The notes: generated by a model from the letters alone, not told the origin. Positions 33,921 to 45,800 are shown, counted from the first letter of the stretch. The stretch: DNA of 64,000 bases from Hippasteria phrygiana (GCA_037893225.1 JAZGUH010000280.1:1302001-1366000), one strand, 5' to 3'. Numbers and translations: made by a program.

Positions 33921-34895
33921 GTTGCACACCTAAAATGGACAAACGAAAAAGCCATTTTTATTTCGGGCTGGTTATGGTGATATGCTTGACGATTGTATAG
34001 TGTAGCACATGTATTGCAATTTGCCCGGTGAACATAAATAGCAAGAAATCAACCGATGTAAAGGTGTGCGTGTATATGGTAACTTCGTGGCATTTTAATA
34101 ATGCACAGAACACGTCTTCTGACAATTTGGTCACAAAAGCCTAATACTTTAGCATAGTGCTGGACAACTGCTTAAATCTTTGCACACTATAAAATGGAGT
34201 TTTTCCCTGCTAACAACTTTTCAAAGAAAATTACTTTTCTGAACAAAAATATATTTTACTTTCGTCTGGAATATCTTCATTCATCCACATGAATTGTTGA
34301 CCGATTTTCTTTCGTTCAATACCCCATTGGTGTAACGCTAGAAAATTGGTAATTCAATGTTAACATTATTTTTCGGTCTGTCAAAACCCAACCCCAATCC
34401 AAAACTAAATGTACACCGCATCTTTAAATCTAGCACTAAATGTGTCTTTGGCCAATATACAGGGCAACATTGTTGCTTTCTCATTCAAATTAATGTTCGA
34501 CAACGACACTTACCGCAGTTGACGTGTTCTCGTATAATTCACTGCAAAATCCGACGGAGACGGGTTTTCACGTGCGTGTTCAGTCTTCCTGCAGACGCCT
34601 CTAAATTTTTACTGAATTTCGTCTTAGATTTTACATAGTCCGAATTAAATTATAAATCCCGATTGGACAAATTTTTTTTACAAGCTACATTGTCGCGTTT
34701 CCACCGCCGTAATTAATACGTCGAATAAAAAGTACATGTATACCTGCACATTTATTGCAAGACGGAAGATACCGTAATGTGTAACAATGATTGAGCCCAG
34801 TAACATTTGTAGGCCCGAGCGCTGAATTTGAAGTTAATGGACAGCCATACATTTTGCTGGTATTTATAGTTCTTAAAAATATGTCGGTGTTTTTC
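33921..34895. other. Upstream of the DHRS12-like gene
   Basis: The promoter and any earlier exon should lie here, but I could not identify either. No TATA box at a convincing distance. Confidence 0.35.
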
Positions 34896-34915
34896 AGTGG
34901 CGTATCAAGGTTTTG
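34896..34915. mobile_element. Solitary hAT-like end CAGTGGCGTATC
   Basis: CAGTGGCGTATCAAGG matches the left terminus of the CAGTGGCGTA family, but no inverse partner was seen nearby. Confidence 0.4.
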
Positions 34916-34964
34916 TGTCAGGAAGCGCAAAACTACAATTTTTATTTAAAAGATGTCGCAAATT

Positions 34965-35400
34965 TTTATTTATTTATTTATTTATTTCTCTCGTTTAAGT
35001 TTAATTCAAGATCCCATTTATTCGAATCATCAAAAATAAATGCAAATATACACGTCATCACAACGAAAACCAACTTGACGAATTATACTAACTTATAACA
35101 TGCGATGTCAAAATCAATACAAGCTAACAATCTACAAAATAAGACACTAAGTAAAACGCTATCAAAGCAGATAAATTAAGAAACATCAAAAATTATAAAA
35201 ATTAGAGCAAATAAACAATTTAGTACGCCATGCACTAAACTCTATAGAATTTACATGAACAGTTACAAAAATAAGGCCAAATAAACAAATTAATTCCTAT
35301 GCAAGCTATTGATAAAAAATTATTTACACAGCGAAAAGCAACCAGACAAAGAAAATATAGCGTCACGAAAAACTTAGAATAACGAGATTAAAACATAAAA
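34965..35400 (-). mobile_element. Possible 3' end of a non-LTR retrotransposon
   Basis: A (TTTA)n run at 34970-34987 followed by A-rich, oligo-like sequence without open frames on the plus strand looks like the reversed tail of a LINE. No reverse transcriptase is visible. The similar TTTATT-rich block at 60277-60350 includes ACGAAATACATAAAAATAAA. Confidence 0.3.
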
Positions 35401-36206
35401 TTCCAATGGGGACAATAAATTAGAAATACATAAAAGCGTTGCACGAAGTCTCTTACAGAGCGCGTGGGGTGCGATGAAAGAAAAATACATGGCGAAAAAA
35501 CATCCAATTGCAAGAGTCCACGGGGGGAGGGAGGATTGCATTTTTTTAAATTGCATTTTTTTGAACTTTTTGTTTTTAGCCACGTCGCATAGAAGACTGG
35601 GTTCTATAAGCGCTTAGCGTTGTTGTTCTTCTTGTGCCAAATTCATTTTCGCGACACGGCTCAACAGAAGAGGGCGCTACAACATTTACTATGCTTTACC
35701 GATTCATAGGTGGACGACGCGCCAGTAAATAAACTTCCATAGACTCCAGTGATAAATACGCAATCTTTAAAAATTCAGGAAAAATACTTAGAACTCTACA
35801 ATGTGTTTGGGACACACATCAAATTACAGCCTATTTCATCATTTTTTCAGTTTCTGTTCAATTTTATGGGGATTAACCAATGACTTTTGGGAGAAATTTC
35901 CATCCAAAGATGATACCCCTAAAAGAAGTCCCGTAGACCATCGCCAGCTTGAAAGATGATGATTACGCTCCATTGTAAAATAGAGCACTTTTAGGGCCCA
36001 ATTTCATCCGAATTTCACAGTAATACAAGCTGGCGGTCATGTGCACGGCTCCCAGCCTTCTCTTTTACAAAAACTCAAGTTAATGGCCCACAAAATGCTC
36101 TAAAAGCAGAGAATTTGAGGGGCCGCAAATCGGGATTTGGCCGGCGTAGGCAATTTTCGGCCCATTTACTGGTGTGCACCCCTCAGTAAAATGGCGTTTT
36201 GGGTAG
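35401..36206. other. No gene recognised
   Basis: Contains AGAGGGCGCT at 35670, a possible trace of the 18546 family, and otherwise unassigned sequence. Confidence 0.4.
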
Positions 36207-36208
36207 TA

Positions 36209-36382
36209 CAGTCGAACACCTTTATAACAAGGTCCTTGGGACTTTACATTTTACCTTGTTAAACAGGTACCTTGTATTATCAGTAATGAAAAACAAAGAA
36301 AAATAAAGACTCGGGACCTGTTTTTTCCTTGTTATTAGCAGGATGTTGTATTAACAGTGCTCTTATTATCAGGGTTCGACTG
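36209..36382. mobile_element. pogo/mariner-like MITE, CAGTCGAACACC ends
   Basis: Inverted ends CAGTCGAACACCTTTATAAC and GGGTTCGACTG with TA outside both ends. CAGTCGAAC..TATAAC termini with TA duplications are typical of pogo-type Tc1/mariner elements. Internal AACAAGGTCCTTG blocks pair with each other. Confidence 0.82.
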
Positions 36383-37420
36383 TAACAACTGTTTTGAAAG
36401 CTGAACTGAAACTTGATTTCGAAGATTTCAATTATGGTAAGCTGTTTTCTCGAAATTTATGGTCATATTTCTTTGTTAAATGACAACGTGGGACAAAATC
36501 TTGGCACTCAAACGGTGTGGGGCATCGTTGAACGCACGGCATGCCAGCGCGTGTATACTTGAAGTGCCTACTCTCAGGACTCGACGCACGATAGACGACC
36601 ATCTCCATTCCTGTTCGCGCCAGGCACGACAGAACGCTCCCATATCGGCGTTGCCGCCGGTAACACATTTATAAATATTGTTTTAAAGCACAAAACTATA
36701 GCTTTATTGTAATTTAATTAATTCACATTTATTTCCACACGCTGTACATAACGATATTTTACAAAAGAAAAAGAAATACAAAACGCTTTTACTACCGTAT
36801 AAGTCCGTAACGGACAAAGTGCACACGATCTATAGACAGCAGCTGCGACTTCGGTGACATTGTTTTCTCTCATGAATATACAAAAATTGCATCATAAGTT
36901 AACCAACAAATTTGGCAACTATCGATAATTGCTTCAAAGGACTTGGTGATTTATCGCAACACGGAAATTACGCCGCTCTATGTGCACACATGTCATAAAA
37001 ATCCTTACTACCGGTCCCTTTACAAGGGAATATAGAAGCGATCAAATATACTGGACAACTTTGGAAATATAAAATTCGTTTTCCATTACCACAATCGAAT
37101 ACACAAGAACATACCCACGGAAGAAAAAACTTTATTAACACAATTAATATTTACCCCAATCGATCTTTACATCCTCAAAATGTTGACAAAAATAGGTTCC
37201 AGCTGCATTAATTAACAATTTCAAAAAAATATATTTATGCACATGATAAAAATTAACAACGTTTACAATTATTACTACCCATGATCACTGGGCCTAACAA
37301 TCGTTCCTGAAAACCTTCTCCAAGCTAAGCGCACATGAGCCAATCAAACACATGACCATCACTGCCCTCACAGGTACCCGGGTGGAGAGAAGTCACTTGT
37401 GACAAAGTGTTTTGCTCAAG
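36383..37420. other. No gene recognised
   Basis: AT-rich intergenic sequence without supportable features. Confidence 0.4.
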
Positions 37421-37720
37421 GACACAAGCACCATGACAAGGACACAAGCACCATGACGAGGACACAAGCACCATGACGAGGACACAAGCACCATGACGAG
37501 GACACAAGCACCACGACAGGGACACAAGCACCACGACAGGGACACAAGCACCACGACAGGGACACAAGCACCACGACAGGGACACAAGCACCATGACAGG
37601 GACACAACCACCATGACAAAGACAGAAGCACCATGACAAAGACAGAAGCACCATGACAAAGACAGAAGCACCATGACAAAGACAGAAGCACCATGACAAG
37701 GACACAAACACCATGACCCC
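37421..37720. repeat. 20-bp minisatellite, about 15 copies
   Basis: The unit GACACAAGCACCATGACGAG varies in blocks (ACGAG, ACAGG, ACAAA), which shows local homogenisation. All three minus frames stay open and give Cys-rich pseudo-proteins; these are not genes. Confidence 0.95.
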
Positions 37721-38600
37721 CACTGGACTCAAACCCACAATCTGTAGTAGCACCACAATCTTGAGTGCGGTACATCTTCTTACTGAAGAAGGCTGTTAGT
37801 ATATGGCCTGTGTGAGATGAAGAATGTGACCAAAGGAGTGCTGGCAGTAGGAGAACATCAAAGGGAGTACAGAGAGGGGATGGGACAGCAAGGAACAAAG
37901 GAGTGTGGTTAGGATAAGGATGAAAGAGGGGAGGGATTGAGATTGGAGGTATGAAGCTGGGGAGGGGGGGGAGGAGTGTGGCAAAAAGAGGGTTGAAAGA
38001 AAGAAATACTAAGCATTATGGACTTATATGCTGAAGAGTTGCAAAAGTGTTGAAACTTTGGCAATTTCAAAGAATTCCAAGGACTTTCTCTCTTTTTGGA
38101 AATGAAAGGAATTTAAAGAAATTCACAAGGATTGATGTTTAGCATCGGTTTGTCGCAAATAAACTTAGTACTCACATACAATTAATTATCAAAATGTGTT
38201 GGATGACAGACCATATGACGATTGAATGTGTAAATGAGATACATTTTAGTGCAGAATACAAGGATGGGATATTGTTGATGCTTTTTTAATTGATATTAAT
38301 GAAAAGAATGTTTTTACAATTACGTTTTAAGTGCATACACATTAAAAAGTACAAAAAGGTTCTTTGCCTTGTAGTAAAAGAGCAGAATAAAAGCACTAAA
38401 TTTTAAAGACCCTTTAAAATTGATTTTTCAAAAACACCCCTTCAAAATCGGTATTTAAAAAACAAAACAAAAACCCGCCATTAATGAAGAAAAAACTGAT
38501 TTATTTACAGCAAATGACTGTGGATTAGCTGGTACTTCAGCCGCAGTGATCACCTTTGGAAGTCATGAGTTTATTCATAACGTAACACTATAAACTAAAA
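37721..38600. other. No gene recognised
   Basis: Purine-rich on the plus strand at 37800-37990, then AT-rich. No supported features. Confidence 0.4.
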
Positions 38601-38880
38601 ACGAAGTATTTAACATGGTAAAAATGAAAAAAAAAACTCGGCACTCGGCCTCTGTACATGTGTTTTGTAACCAATTGAAAACGATCCCATTTACAAAAAT
38701 TGGGCTTATTTTACAAGAGGGTACTATAACAAATGCCGCCCGACGGTTGAAAACGAACGCCGTTTTTCTCTCGTTTTTTTCGCCATCCAAGAACACAAAA
38801 CTTTGAACAGGTCAGTGGAACGATATTTCCTATAAAATACTAACCCCCAAATCCGCCCATTTCTGAAAATTGCAACCATG
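38600..38880 (+). repeat. 390-bp dispersed repeat, diverged subfamily (copy D)
   Basis: The 3' part matches copies A-C (AACACAAAACTTTGAACAGG, TATAAAATACTAACCC). The 5' part (TGCCGCCCGACGGTTGAAAA, CGTTTTTCTCTCGTTTTTT) matches only the reversed copy at 45875-46437, defining a subfamily. Confidence 0.75.
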
Positions 38881-39394
38881 ACCAATCTTGTACATATACG
38901 TTTAACACAAAACTGAGTTTATACAGAAGTATACAATAAACCTTAAAGCTTTGAATACCAATGTTGAGTTAACCTGATGACCTCCCACCTCTCTAACTTA
39001 CCAATGTCATGCTTAACTTGACAAGGAACACACGCACACACCATCCAAACAACAGATACATGAATATTCATAATTTTGGTTTCTTCTAAACTCTAGTTTC
39101 TTCTTCAACGTCTATACCTTACCCATGTTCTCATCGTTCTAATGTTAAATTTCTAAGTCACCATTATATTTTCAGAAAACCAATACCTGTATTATCTTTT
39201 GTACAAAGTGTCATTCGTTCATTCCATGTACAGGTTTTCCGTTGGACAAGGGCCAGGAGAAAAAATAGCCACAGCCATTTTAGCAAATGAGTTTCATTTT
39301 TATACTGCATGAAAGGCCAGTTTTTAGGAAACAAACTTCACATAAAATGGACAAATTATTCATATTGGTAAACAACAATGATAGCAATACAACT

Positions 39395-39552
39395 GTCTCA
39401 CGATGTAGTCAACAGTGTGAACCGCGACGTTTCGACTGCACACTGCTGGTCTTCATCAGGCGAGTGATGAAGACTTTATTGCCTGATGAAGACCAGCAGT
39501 GTGCAATCGAAACGTCATGGTCCACATGTATCGTTGACTACATCGTGAGATA
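39395..39552. mobile_element. Inverted repeat with CTGATGA..GAAAC core
   Basis: The arms CACGATGTAGTCAAC and GTTGACTACATCGTG enclose two inverted copies of CCTGATGAAGACCAGCAGTG then TGCAATCGAAACGTC. No coding capacity. The core has the two conserved strings of a hammerhead ribozyme, but stem II is imperfect. Confidence 0.7.
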
Positions 39553-39849
39553 TTACATAAGTATTGGTATCAAACTTCACATACATCAGGGGGTGAGATT
39601 GGCCAAAAATAAAAAATCCACGAAATCTATGAAAAATACACGAGGACCCCCAGATTCGTATTTGCCAAAAGGCACCCCCTTAAAATATCAATTTTTATTG
39701 GTATATATCTACTTTTACAGGTAAAAACACCTTTAGGACAACACCTCAGAAATTCAAGATTCCAAAAGAGATTCTTTTAAAATCATGACAAAAAATCCTG
39801 AAATCGGGAAAAATCCTGACAAATTTCACCCCTGATACATTTTCCTTAG

Positions 39850-40245
39850 TTTTAGAGCACCGGTACGGTAACCCGGAGGCCAGAGGTTCGAATCCCGCTC
39901 CTGCCAGTTTCTTTGTTCACTTTAAAAATGTATTCAAATTTACCTAGTCAGTTTGCCTTGTGGATTGTTTGACCAATTATAAGTTAAAAAGTCGTATCCT
40001 CATTGAGTGATCCCCACAATGTCGCTTCCCAGGTTGTATCATAAAATTGGGTGTGATCCCTGGCTATACGGCATTCTAGGTTTATGACTTCTGACTAGCG
40101 CCCACCCGAACAAAGATACTGACAATTTGGGAGACCGCCAACATAGGGCAAGATAGCTCAGTTGGTAGAGCGCCGGTACAGTAACCCGGAGCTCGCAGGT
40201 TCGAATCCTGCTCCTGCCAATTTCTTTGTTCACTTTGAAAACATT
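39850..40245 (+). mobile_element. tRNA-derived SINE, tandem dimer
   Basis: Two tRNA-like heads (39857-39908 and 40148-40220) are separated by a common body, a period of about 291 bases. The second head has an A box (TAGCTCAGTTGG) and a B box (GGTTCGAATCC). The body contains TACCTAGTCAGTTTGCCTTG, GTGATCCCCACAATGTCGCT and GACTAGCGCCCAC. The cloverleaf is not closed, so it is not a tRNA gene. Related copies are at 44945-45421 and 51171-51312. Confidence 0.82.
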
Positions 40246-40559
40246 TTCCTTTCATTATAAAATTTGATAGTAAAATCTTGGCTGAAAACTCAACCATTCA
40301 CCAACATGCAGTCAGCTGTTTTTGTTTGTTTTTGTTTTTTCTGCTTACTCATGCATTGCTGAATCAACTGCTAGTATGTTAAGGGAGTCAATTATTTACA
40401 TGAATAAAGTTCAATTTGGTATATTAACTGATCACCATCAAATATGTGGGAATAAGACGTAACTGCAACACCTACAGTGCATTTCAATTGAAAGTTAACC
40501 TCAAAATGGGAATTTCTCTTCAGACTTTTTCTCTTCCCAGGGAATTCATTTTCATTTCA

Positions 40560-40705
40560 CAAAATGTCCCAAAGTGGGAAAACATTTTTACGCCTTTTCA
40601 CAAAAGTGGGGGAAACATTTTCACGCCTTTTCACAAAAGTGGGAAAATATTTTCACACCTTTTCTCAAAGTGGGAAAATAATTCTCAAAGTGGGAAAATA
40701 ATTTG
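40560..40705 (+). repeat. Degenerate tandem repeat AAAGTGGGAAAA...
   Basis: About five units of roughly 20-36 bases built on CAAAGTGGGAAAA and TTTTCACGCC. Confidence 0.7.
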
Positions 40706-40857
40706 CCACTTGAATTCACAGGTGGGTAAAGTTGTGTGAGAAATGTGAAATGTAAAATGTGAATGAGAATTCACAGTGTTAACTATTAAATGCAATGTAC
40801 TGTAACTACAAGTTTAACGTCCGTATCTATTCAGCAGGGCCTGTCAAGCGTCTTGAC

Positions 40858-41174
40858 CAGAGTTGTAATCAAGTCAATCACAAGTCAATCACAAGTCAGA
40901 TCAAAAGGCGGATCACAAGTTAATCACAAGTCAGCTCACCAGCTGAACAATGACAAAGGAATGCTTTTGTTATATAGTGTGTTTAAATGGCTTGTTACAT
41001 GGCTTGAGACCAGACTTGTGGAGTGACTTGTGGAGTGACTTGTGGAGTGACTTGTGGAGTGACTTGTGGAGTGACTTGTGGAGTGACTTGTGGAGTGACT
41101 TGTGGAGTGACTTGTGGAGTGACTTGTGGAGTGACTTGTGGAGTGACTTGTGGAGTGACTTGATTACAACTCTG
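40858..41174. mobile_element. Foldback element, AAGTC family, copy 3
   Basis: The ends CAGAGTTGTAATCAAGTCAA and GACTTGATTACAACTCTG are inverted. Degenerate CACAAGTCAATCA units form the left arm and a 12-mer GTGGAGTGACTT array (41016-41160, about 12 copies) the right arm. The core TGACAAAGGAATGCTTTTGT is nearly identical to that of copy 2. Confidence 0.9.
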
Positions 41175-41208
41175 CCTCTTATTCATCTACCAATCGTCCT
41201 CTAGCTCT

Positions 41209-41375
41209 CATTAACCCTAACTCCCTACATCATTTTTTCTACATGTAACCTGAATCCTCCAATATCCTCCGATTCCAAAATCCTCCAATATTTGTTATTC
41301 GGGACCACTCACTGAATCCTGCAAAATCCTTTTGACAAAGAGAATTTAGGATTTTGGAAGGTTAGGATTAAAGCC
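41209..41375. mobile_element. Foldback element, GGAGGATT family, copy 1
   Basis: Left end ATTAACCCTAAC, right end GGTTAGGATTAAA, with AATCCTCC subrepeats facing AGGATT subrepeats. The most diverged copy of the family. Confidence 0.55.
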
Positions 41376-41626
41376 GTGTTCACACTGGACTATTTCTTTT
41401 TTGTAGAATTTTTACCGAGATGAGAGTAACATTTCCAATGGTTAAAATATTATCAGTATATGAATTTGTACTGTTGACTTGGGAATTGTTTTTACCAAAA
41501 GCGTGGTTAAAGTAACTGAGATGGCAAAAATAGCACATCCAGCATTCTATGTAGATGTACACCCTCACTCATTGTACACACAAGCTGTATTATTAGTGAA
41601 CAATGTTCACTAATATCAGTACATGT

Positions 41627-42148
41627 TAGGGCCGTTCATTTTCAAGTAATTTAGTATTTGATTATTCGAAACTGGCTTTGACCGAATATTCGGTACTTGC
41701 CGATCAAGTTTTTCATGCGTCAGCTGCAACTGCATGCCACGCTGGCAAAAAGTTGGGCACAAAAGCACGCCGGTGTTTTATGCGCGGCCATCGATATTAT
41801 GGACCTCTCGATCGACATCTGTTATATCAAGATCATGACGGGTACGTATGACGTTCATGATAACAAGAAACCAAACTTCAGCCAGCATTTTTTGCAGTAA
41901 TTATTTTATAAGTGTCAAGGGTTTTACGGATGGGAACAATAAACCGCCGTCCACAAAAAGTTACGTCAACAAAAATGCACCATATGACACTGCTAAGCGC
42001 CGTAACTTTTCTAATAGATTAGCATCAGAGTCGTATCTGTACCTGCATATATATAATTTTTCTCGAATATTTGAACTGGCAAACAGGTATTCGAATATTC
42101 AGTTGATGATCGAATAATCGAATATTCGGTACATTCGGGACAGCCCTA
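41627..42148. mobile_element. hAT non-autonomous element, TAGGGC ends, 8-bp duplication
   Basis: Ends TAGGGCCGTTCATTTTC and CGGGACAGCCCTA, flanked on both sides by a perfect GTACATGT (41619-41626 and 42149-42156). TCGAATATTCG motifs are clustered near both ends. 8-bp duplication and TAGGG termini fit hAT. No transposase frame. Relatives are at 45627, 51313 and 52305. Confidence 0.93.
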
Positions 42149-42728
42149 GTACATGTACATTGTTAAAATTAAAATTTCTTTGACAATCATCAAAAATGGG
42201 GGAGTGCTTAGAGAAATGACAAACTGGCCATGTCAAATAAATCACGCACAGCGCATGCACAGTGATTGGGCTTCGACTGCGAAGTGGAGGCATTCCTATT
42301 TTTTGGGCAAATTAGGACCGAGTTTATGGAGACATTTCTCTAGCCCCAAAACAATTTTGGCCCTCACAACGTCTATCGCACGACTTTTGTACTAAGTCCC
42401 CATGCCACAATTACGGTGCATGACTGTGCGTGCCTGTGCTACATAACCTTTGCGCCGTGATTGGATGTTCAGTTTTCCCATGCTGCATAACCGACTCAAA
42501 CTGTCCAAAATGGACATCTTGCGAAAATTGACCTGGTCAGTGTTACCGGGCAGATTTCGGCCCGTAAAAGGTAGCCACTGCTGGACTTGGGAAATGCAAC
42601 CGAGAGGAACATTTCCCAAGCTGTTTACACTGGAATTGAAATGGGAAAAATTAACAATCGAGGTGAGATTTACCTGAAAAATGTCGAATGTGAAAACGGT
42701 ATTAGCCTCTGCTGTAATACTTCTGACA
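42149..42728. other. EPT1 3' flank / presumed 3' UTR
   Basis: This follows the stop codon of the EPT1-like gene on the minus strand. No clear AATAAA beyond the one overlapping the stop (42733-42738) was seen in this stretch. Confidence 0.35.
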
Positions 42729-42821
42729 TTATTTTATTCCGTCGGATTCCCTTGCAGTCTTGAGATTACGTTTTTCAAGTGAGAAGACATATATGTTGAA
42801 GTGGTCTGCGAGCTGACAAAC
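42729..42821 (-). CDS. EPT1: EPT1 exon 9 (terminal)
   Basis: Acceptor GTTCACAG. Encodes [20 protein letters not shown] then [10 protein letters not shown] and TAA. AATAAA overlaps the stop codon. There is no in-frame TGA. Confidence 0.88.
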   Translation of the reverse strand, partial: VCQLADHFNIYVFSLEKRNLKTARESDGIK

Positions 42822-45800
42822 CTGTGAACCAAAAAAACAAAATTTTAACTTAAAGGTAGTACACAACATTTGCAAAGATAAAAAAACAAAACTACTGAAA
42901 TATTACAAAATACCGTTACAAGACTATAAGTAAATAATAGTCTGAAGCATCCTGTGAAATCATGGCACCTGGTGTGCTGTCATTTTCAAGAAAAGTGGAA
43001 TTTTTTTCAATCAAGCGATGGTCGGCCGACCATAGTTGGGAAAACTGCCTTCTTTTCAAAAACAGCCCCTAATTTACCAACTTAAGTCAGTCTACATTTT
43101 GTTTGGCAATTGGTTACACATCCGTTAATGGGTGCAAGCCAGCTAGTCTAGGTCCCCAAACTGCTAATTTCCTGATGTCTATAAATTGCTCCGTTTTGTC
43201 TAAAGTAAGGTCAGGAAACCAGACTACAAGAACAGCATATTTTTCTCTGTTTTTCCAGCATCTATACAAATATTTACTGCTTCAAGTGGTGTAGTAAAAC
43301 TAGCCTCCCGAGGTTTACCACACCACGAGATAAAGCAGTAAATATTTGTTTTATAACACCTCACCCACAGATTCCGCTTGATTTTAAAATTTTAACAGGA
43401 TTTAAATCTAAACACAGTTAAAATGAACTTCTATTTCAATACAAAATTAGTGGCAAAATGTATTTTCTCTTTTCCAAACCACCCCCTAACGAAATGTTTG
43501 AAGCCAGCTCTGTAGCGCTGGCACTTCGGAACAATACGTGTTACGCGCAACGCTCACACCCGCATGCATCTGCACACAAATACCGCACCATAGGTATAGT
43601 ACTTTGGTTGCAAATGGTATAGTACTTTGGTTGCTAATGGTATAGTACTTTGGTTGCTATGGGTATAGTACTTTTGGCCGTGCACAGGAAGATAGCAAAA
43701 ATAGAAAATGCCATGTGACTCGCTCTCGGCCAATCAAGACACAGAATCTGTGGATGAGGTGTTATAATATTTGCTATAAAATACTAACCCCCAAAATCCA
43801 TTTATTTCTGAAAACTACAGCACAAAGCAAATGCAGCTACCTTGAATACAAATGCACATATCTCATGATTTAAAAAAAAATAATAATAAATAAATTAAAA
43901 CAATTTTTTTAAAAATCTTACCACACTAACTGCATAGTGTAAATGTGCCACTAACACTACCACTATCAGCACATATAAGAGATACAGTTCTACAGGGCCT
44001 AAATCTGTAGATAGAGATACGGCTGTGATGATCGTCATGGGCACCAGAAGCCAGTTGAAACACTTGGCTCTCGTCTCCGTCATCTGGCTAATGATCAGGT
44101 GACACTAAAAAAAAAAAAAAAAAAAAAAATTTTTTTTCTCTTTTCAAAGGTACCACACAATAAGATATTTATGCCACGAGTACACGTAGGATAGTGTTAT
44201 TTTCAGGTATACAGTTATGCCCAAAATTATTCATACCCTATGAAAAATCTGGTAGTTTGCTTTTCTCTCATACGTAAAAACTGGATTGGCGGAACTTAGG
44301 CTTCAATACTTGATGACTTTTAGTTGGCATGTACAAATCTACATATATTTTGGTTTCACATCATGAGCATAAAAGTATAAATAATAAATAAAATGATTCA
44401 CAATACCCCGAATTTGGCATGGGCATGAATAATTTCGGGCATAACTGTACATTTAAACATCAGGGCCGTAGGCTGGGGGTAAGTTCCGCTCAGAAATAAA
44501 AAAAATAGAAAAAAATAGAAAAAAGTCACTATAACTCAGGCTAGCCTAAGACAAATTGTGCTTTACAAGTACACGTATCACTGAATGTTCCACTTTAATA
44601 TGGTTAATTCAACTTGTACGACGCTTAAGCACTTCGTTATTTATGCATGTGTTCACACAGCTGGTTCCGCGAATTGCTGCCACGGTTTGAGGTCTTTTCA
44701 GGCAATCGGCAATCTTTGAATCATGTTTTTGGTATTTTTTTTTAATCAAAGCTAAACCTAGATCCGTTCGGTTGGGATTGTAATAATTATCTAGTACATG
44801 CTCAGTACAACAGCATAATATGCATGACAAAACATTATTATGGTCAGATTTCACAAAATCCGAATTTATAAACAAAAATTCACACTTCCGTAGTTTTCAT
44901 GAATTTCTGTATAAAATACGGAAAAATCTTGGTTGGCAGCTCTGACAATGTCATTTCCCAAGCTGTATCGTAACGTTGGGGCGTGAACCGTGGTTATACG
45001 GCATTATGGGTTTATGACATGACTAGCGCCTCCTTATTAAACAAAGACGGCGAGACCGCCAACATAGGGCAAGGTAGCTCATCAGTTGGTAGAGAACGGT
45101 ACGGTATTCCGGAGGTCACAGGTTCAAATCCCACTGCTGCCAGTTTTCTTTGCTTTGAAAATTCATTCAAGTTACCTAGTCAGCAGTGATGTAGTCAAGA
45201 CCACACAAGACCCTGCAAGACCACCCCAGACCTTCAGTCTTAATTCAAGTCTCAAGCTATTCTAATGAACTGTAATCAAAGCATTCCTTTGTCATGGTTT
45301 ATGCCTGTAACTTGTGCCTGTTACAAGCTAATCTTGTGAATGGTCTTGCAGTTGTTCTTGTGCCTGGTCTTGTGATGGTCTCGACTACATCGCTGCCAGT
45401 CAGTTCCCCTTGTGGTTTTGCTTGACGATACTTACACATATATTAGACATGATGATACCAATGGTTAGGCAGAAGAGTCTGGGTTCCAGCTGGAGAATAT
45501 CGGTGGGTGACAGATAGGCCCAGAGAGTGGCCACGACGAACAGCAGCACAAGTGGAATTGCAGGCTCCGTGGCAGCAAAGAAGGTTCGATTCTTGCCAGT
45601 ACCATCTCTATATGATCTGTAATCAATCATTTTCGAATTATTTAGTATTCATTTATTCAAAACTGGGTTTGAATATTCGATAATCGCCCATCAAGCTTTT
45701 CAGGCGTCAGCTGCAACTGCATGCCGCGCCGGTAAAATGTTCCACGAAAAGCACGCCGGTGTTTTACGTGCGGTGATCGGTATTATGGTCCACCCAATCA

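Larger units (their letters stand above)
42852..43831 (+). repeat. 390-bp dispersed repeat (copy C, interrupted)
   Basis: Collinear with copy A from AAAAACAAAACTACTGAAAT to CCAGCATCTATAC (43265), then resumes at 43769 with ATATTTGCTATAAAATACTA. Two palindromic elements fill the gap. Lies in the last intron of EPT1. Confidence 0.82.

Noticed and set aside
35374..35583. Minus-strand frame in AT-rich DNA
   Set aside because: Low complexity, no domain, no conserved context.
37325..37898. Cys-rich minus-strand frames resembling secreted peptides
   Set aside because: Three shifted readings of the 20-bp minisatellite.
40146..40222. tRNA gene
   Set aside because: The A and B boxes are good but the acceptor ends do not pair and the anticodon loop lacks U33, and the same head recurs within a dispersed body, so it is a SINE.
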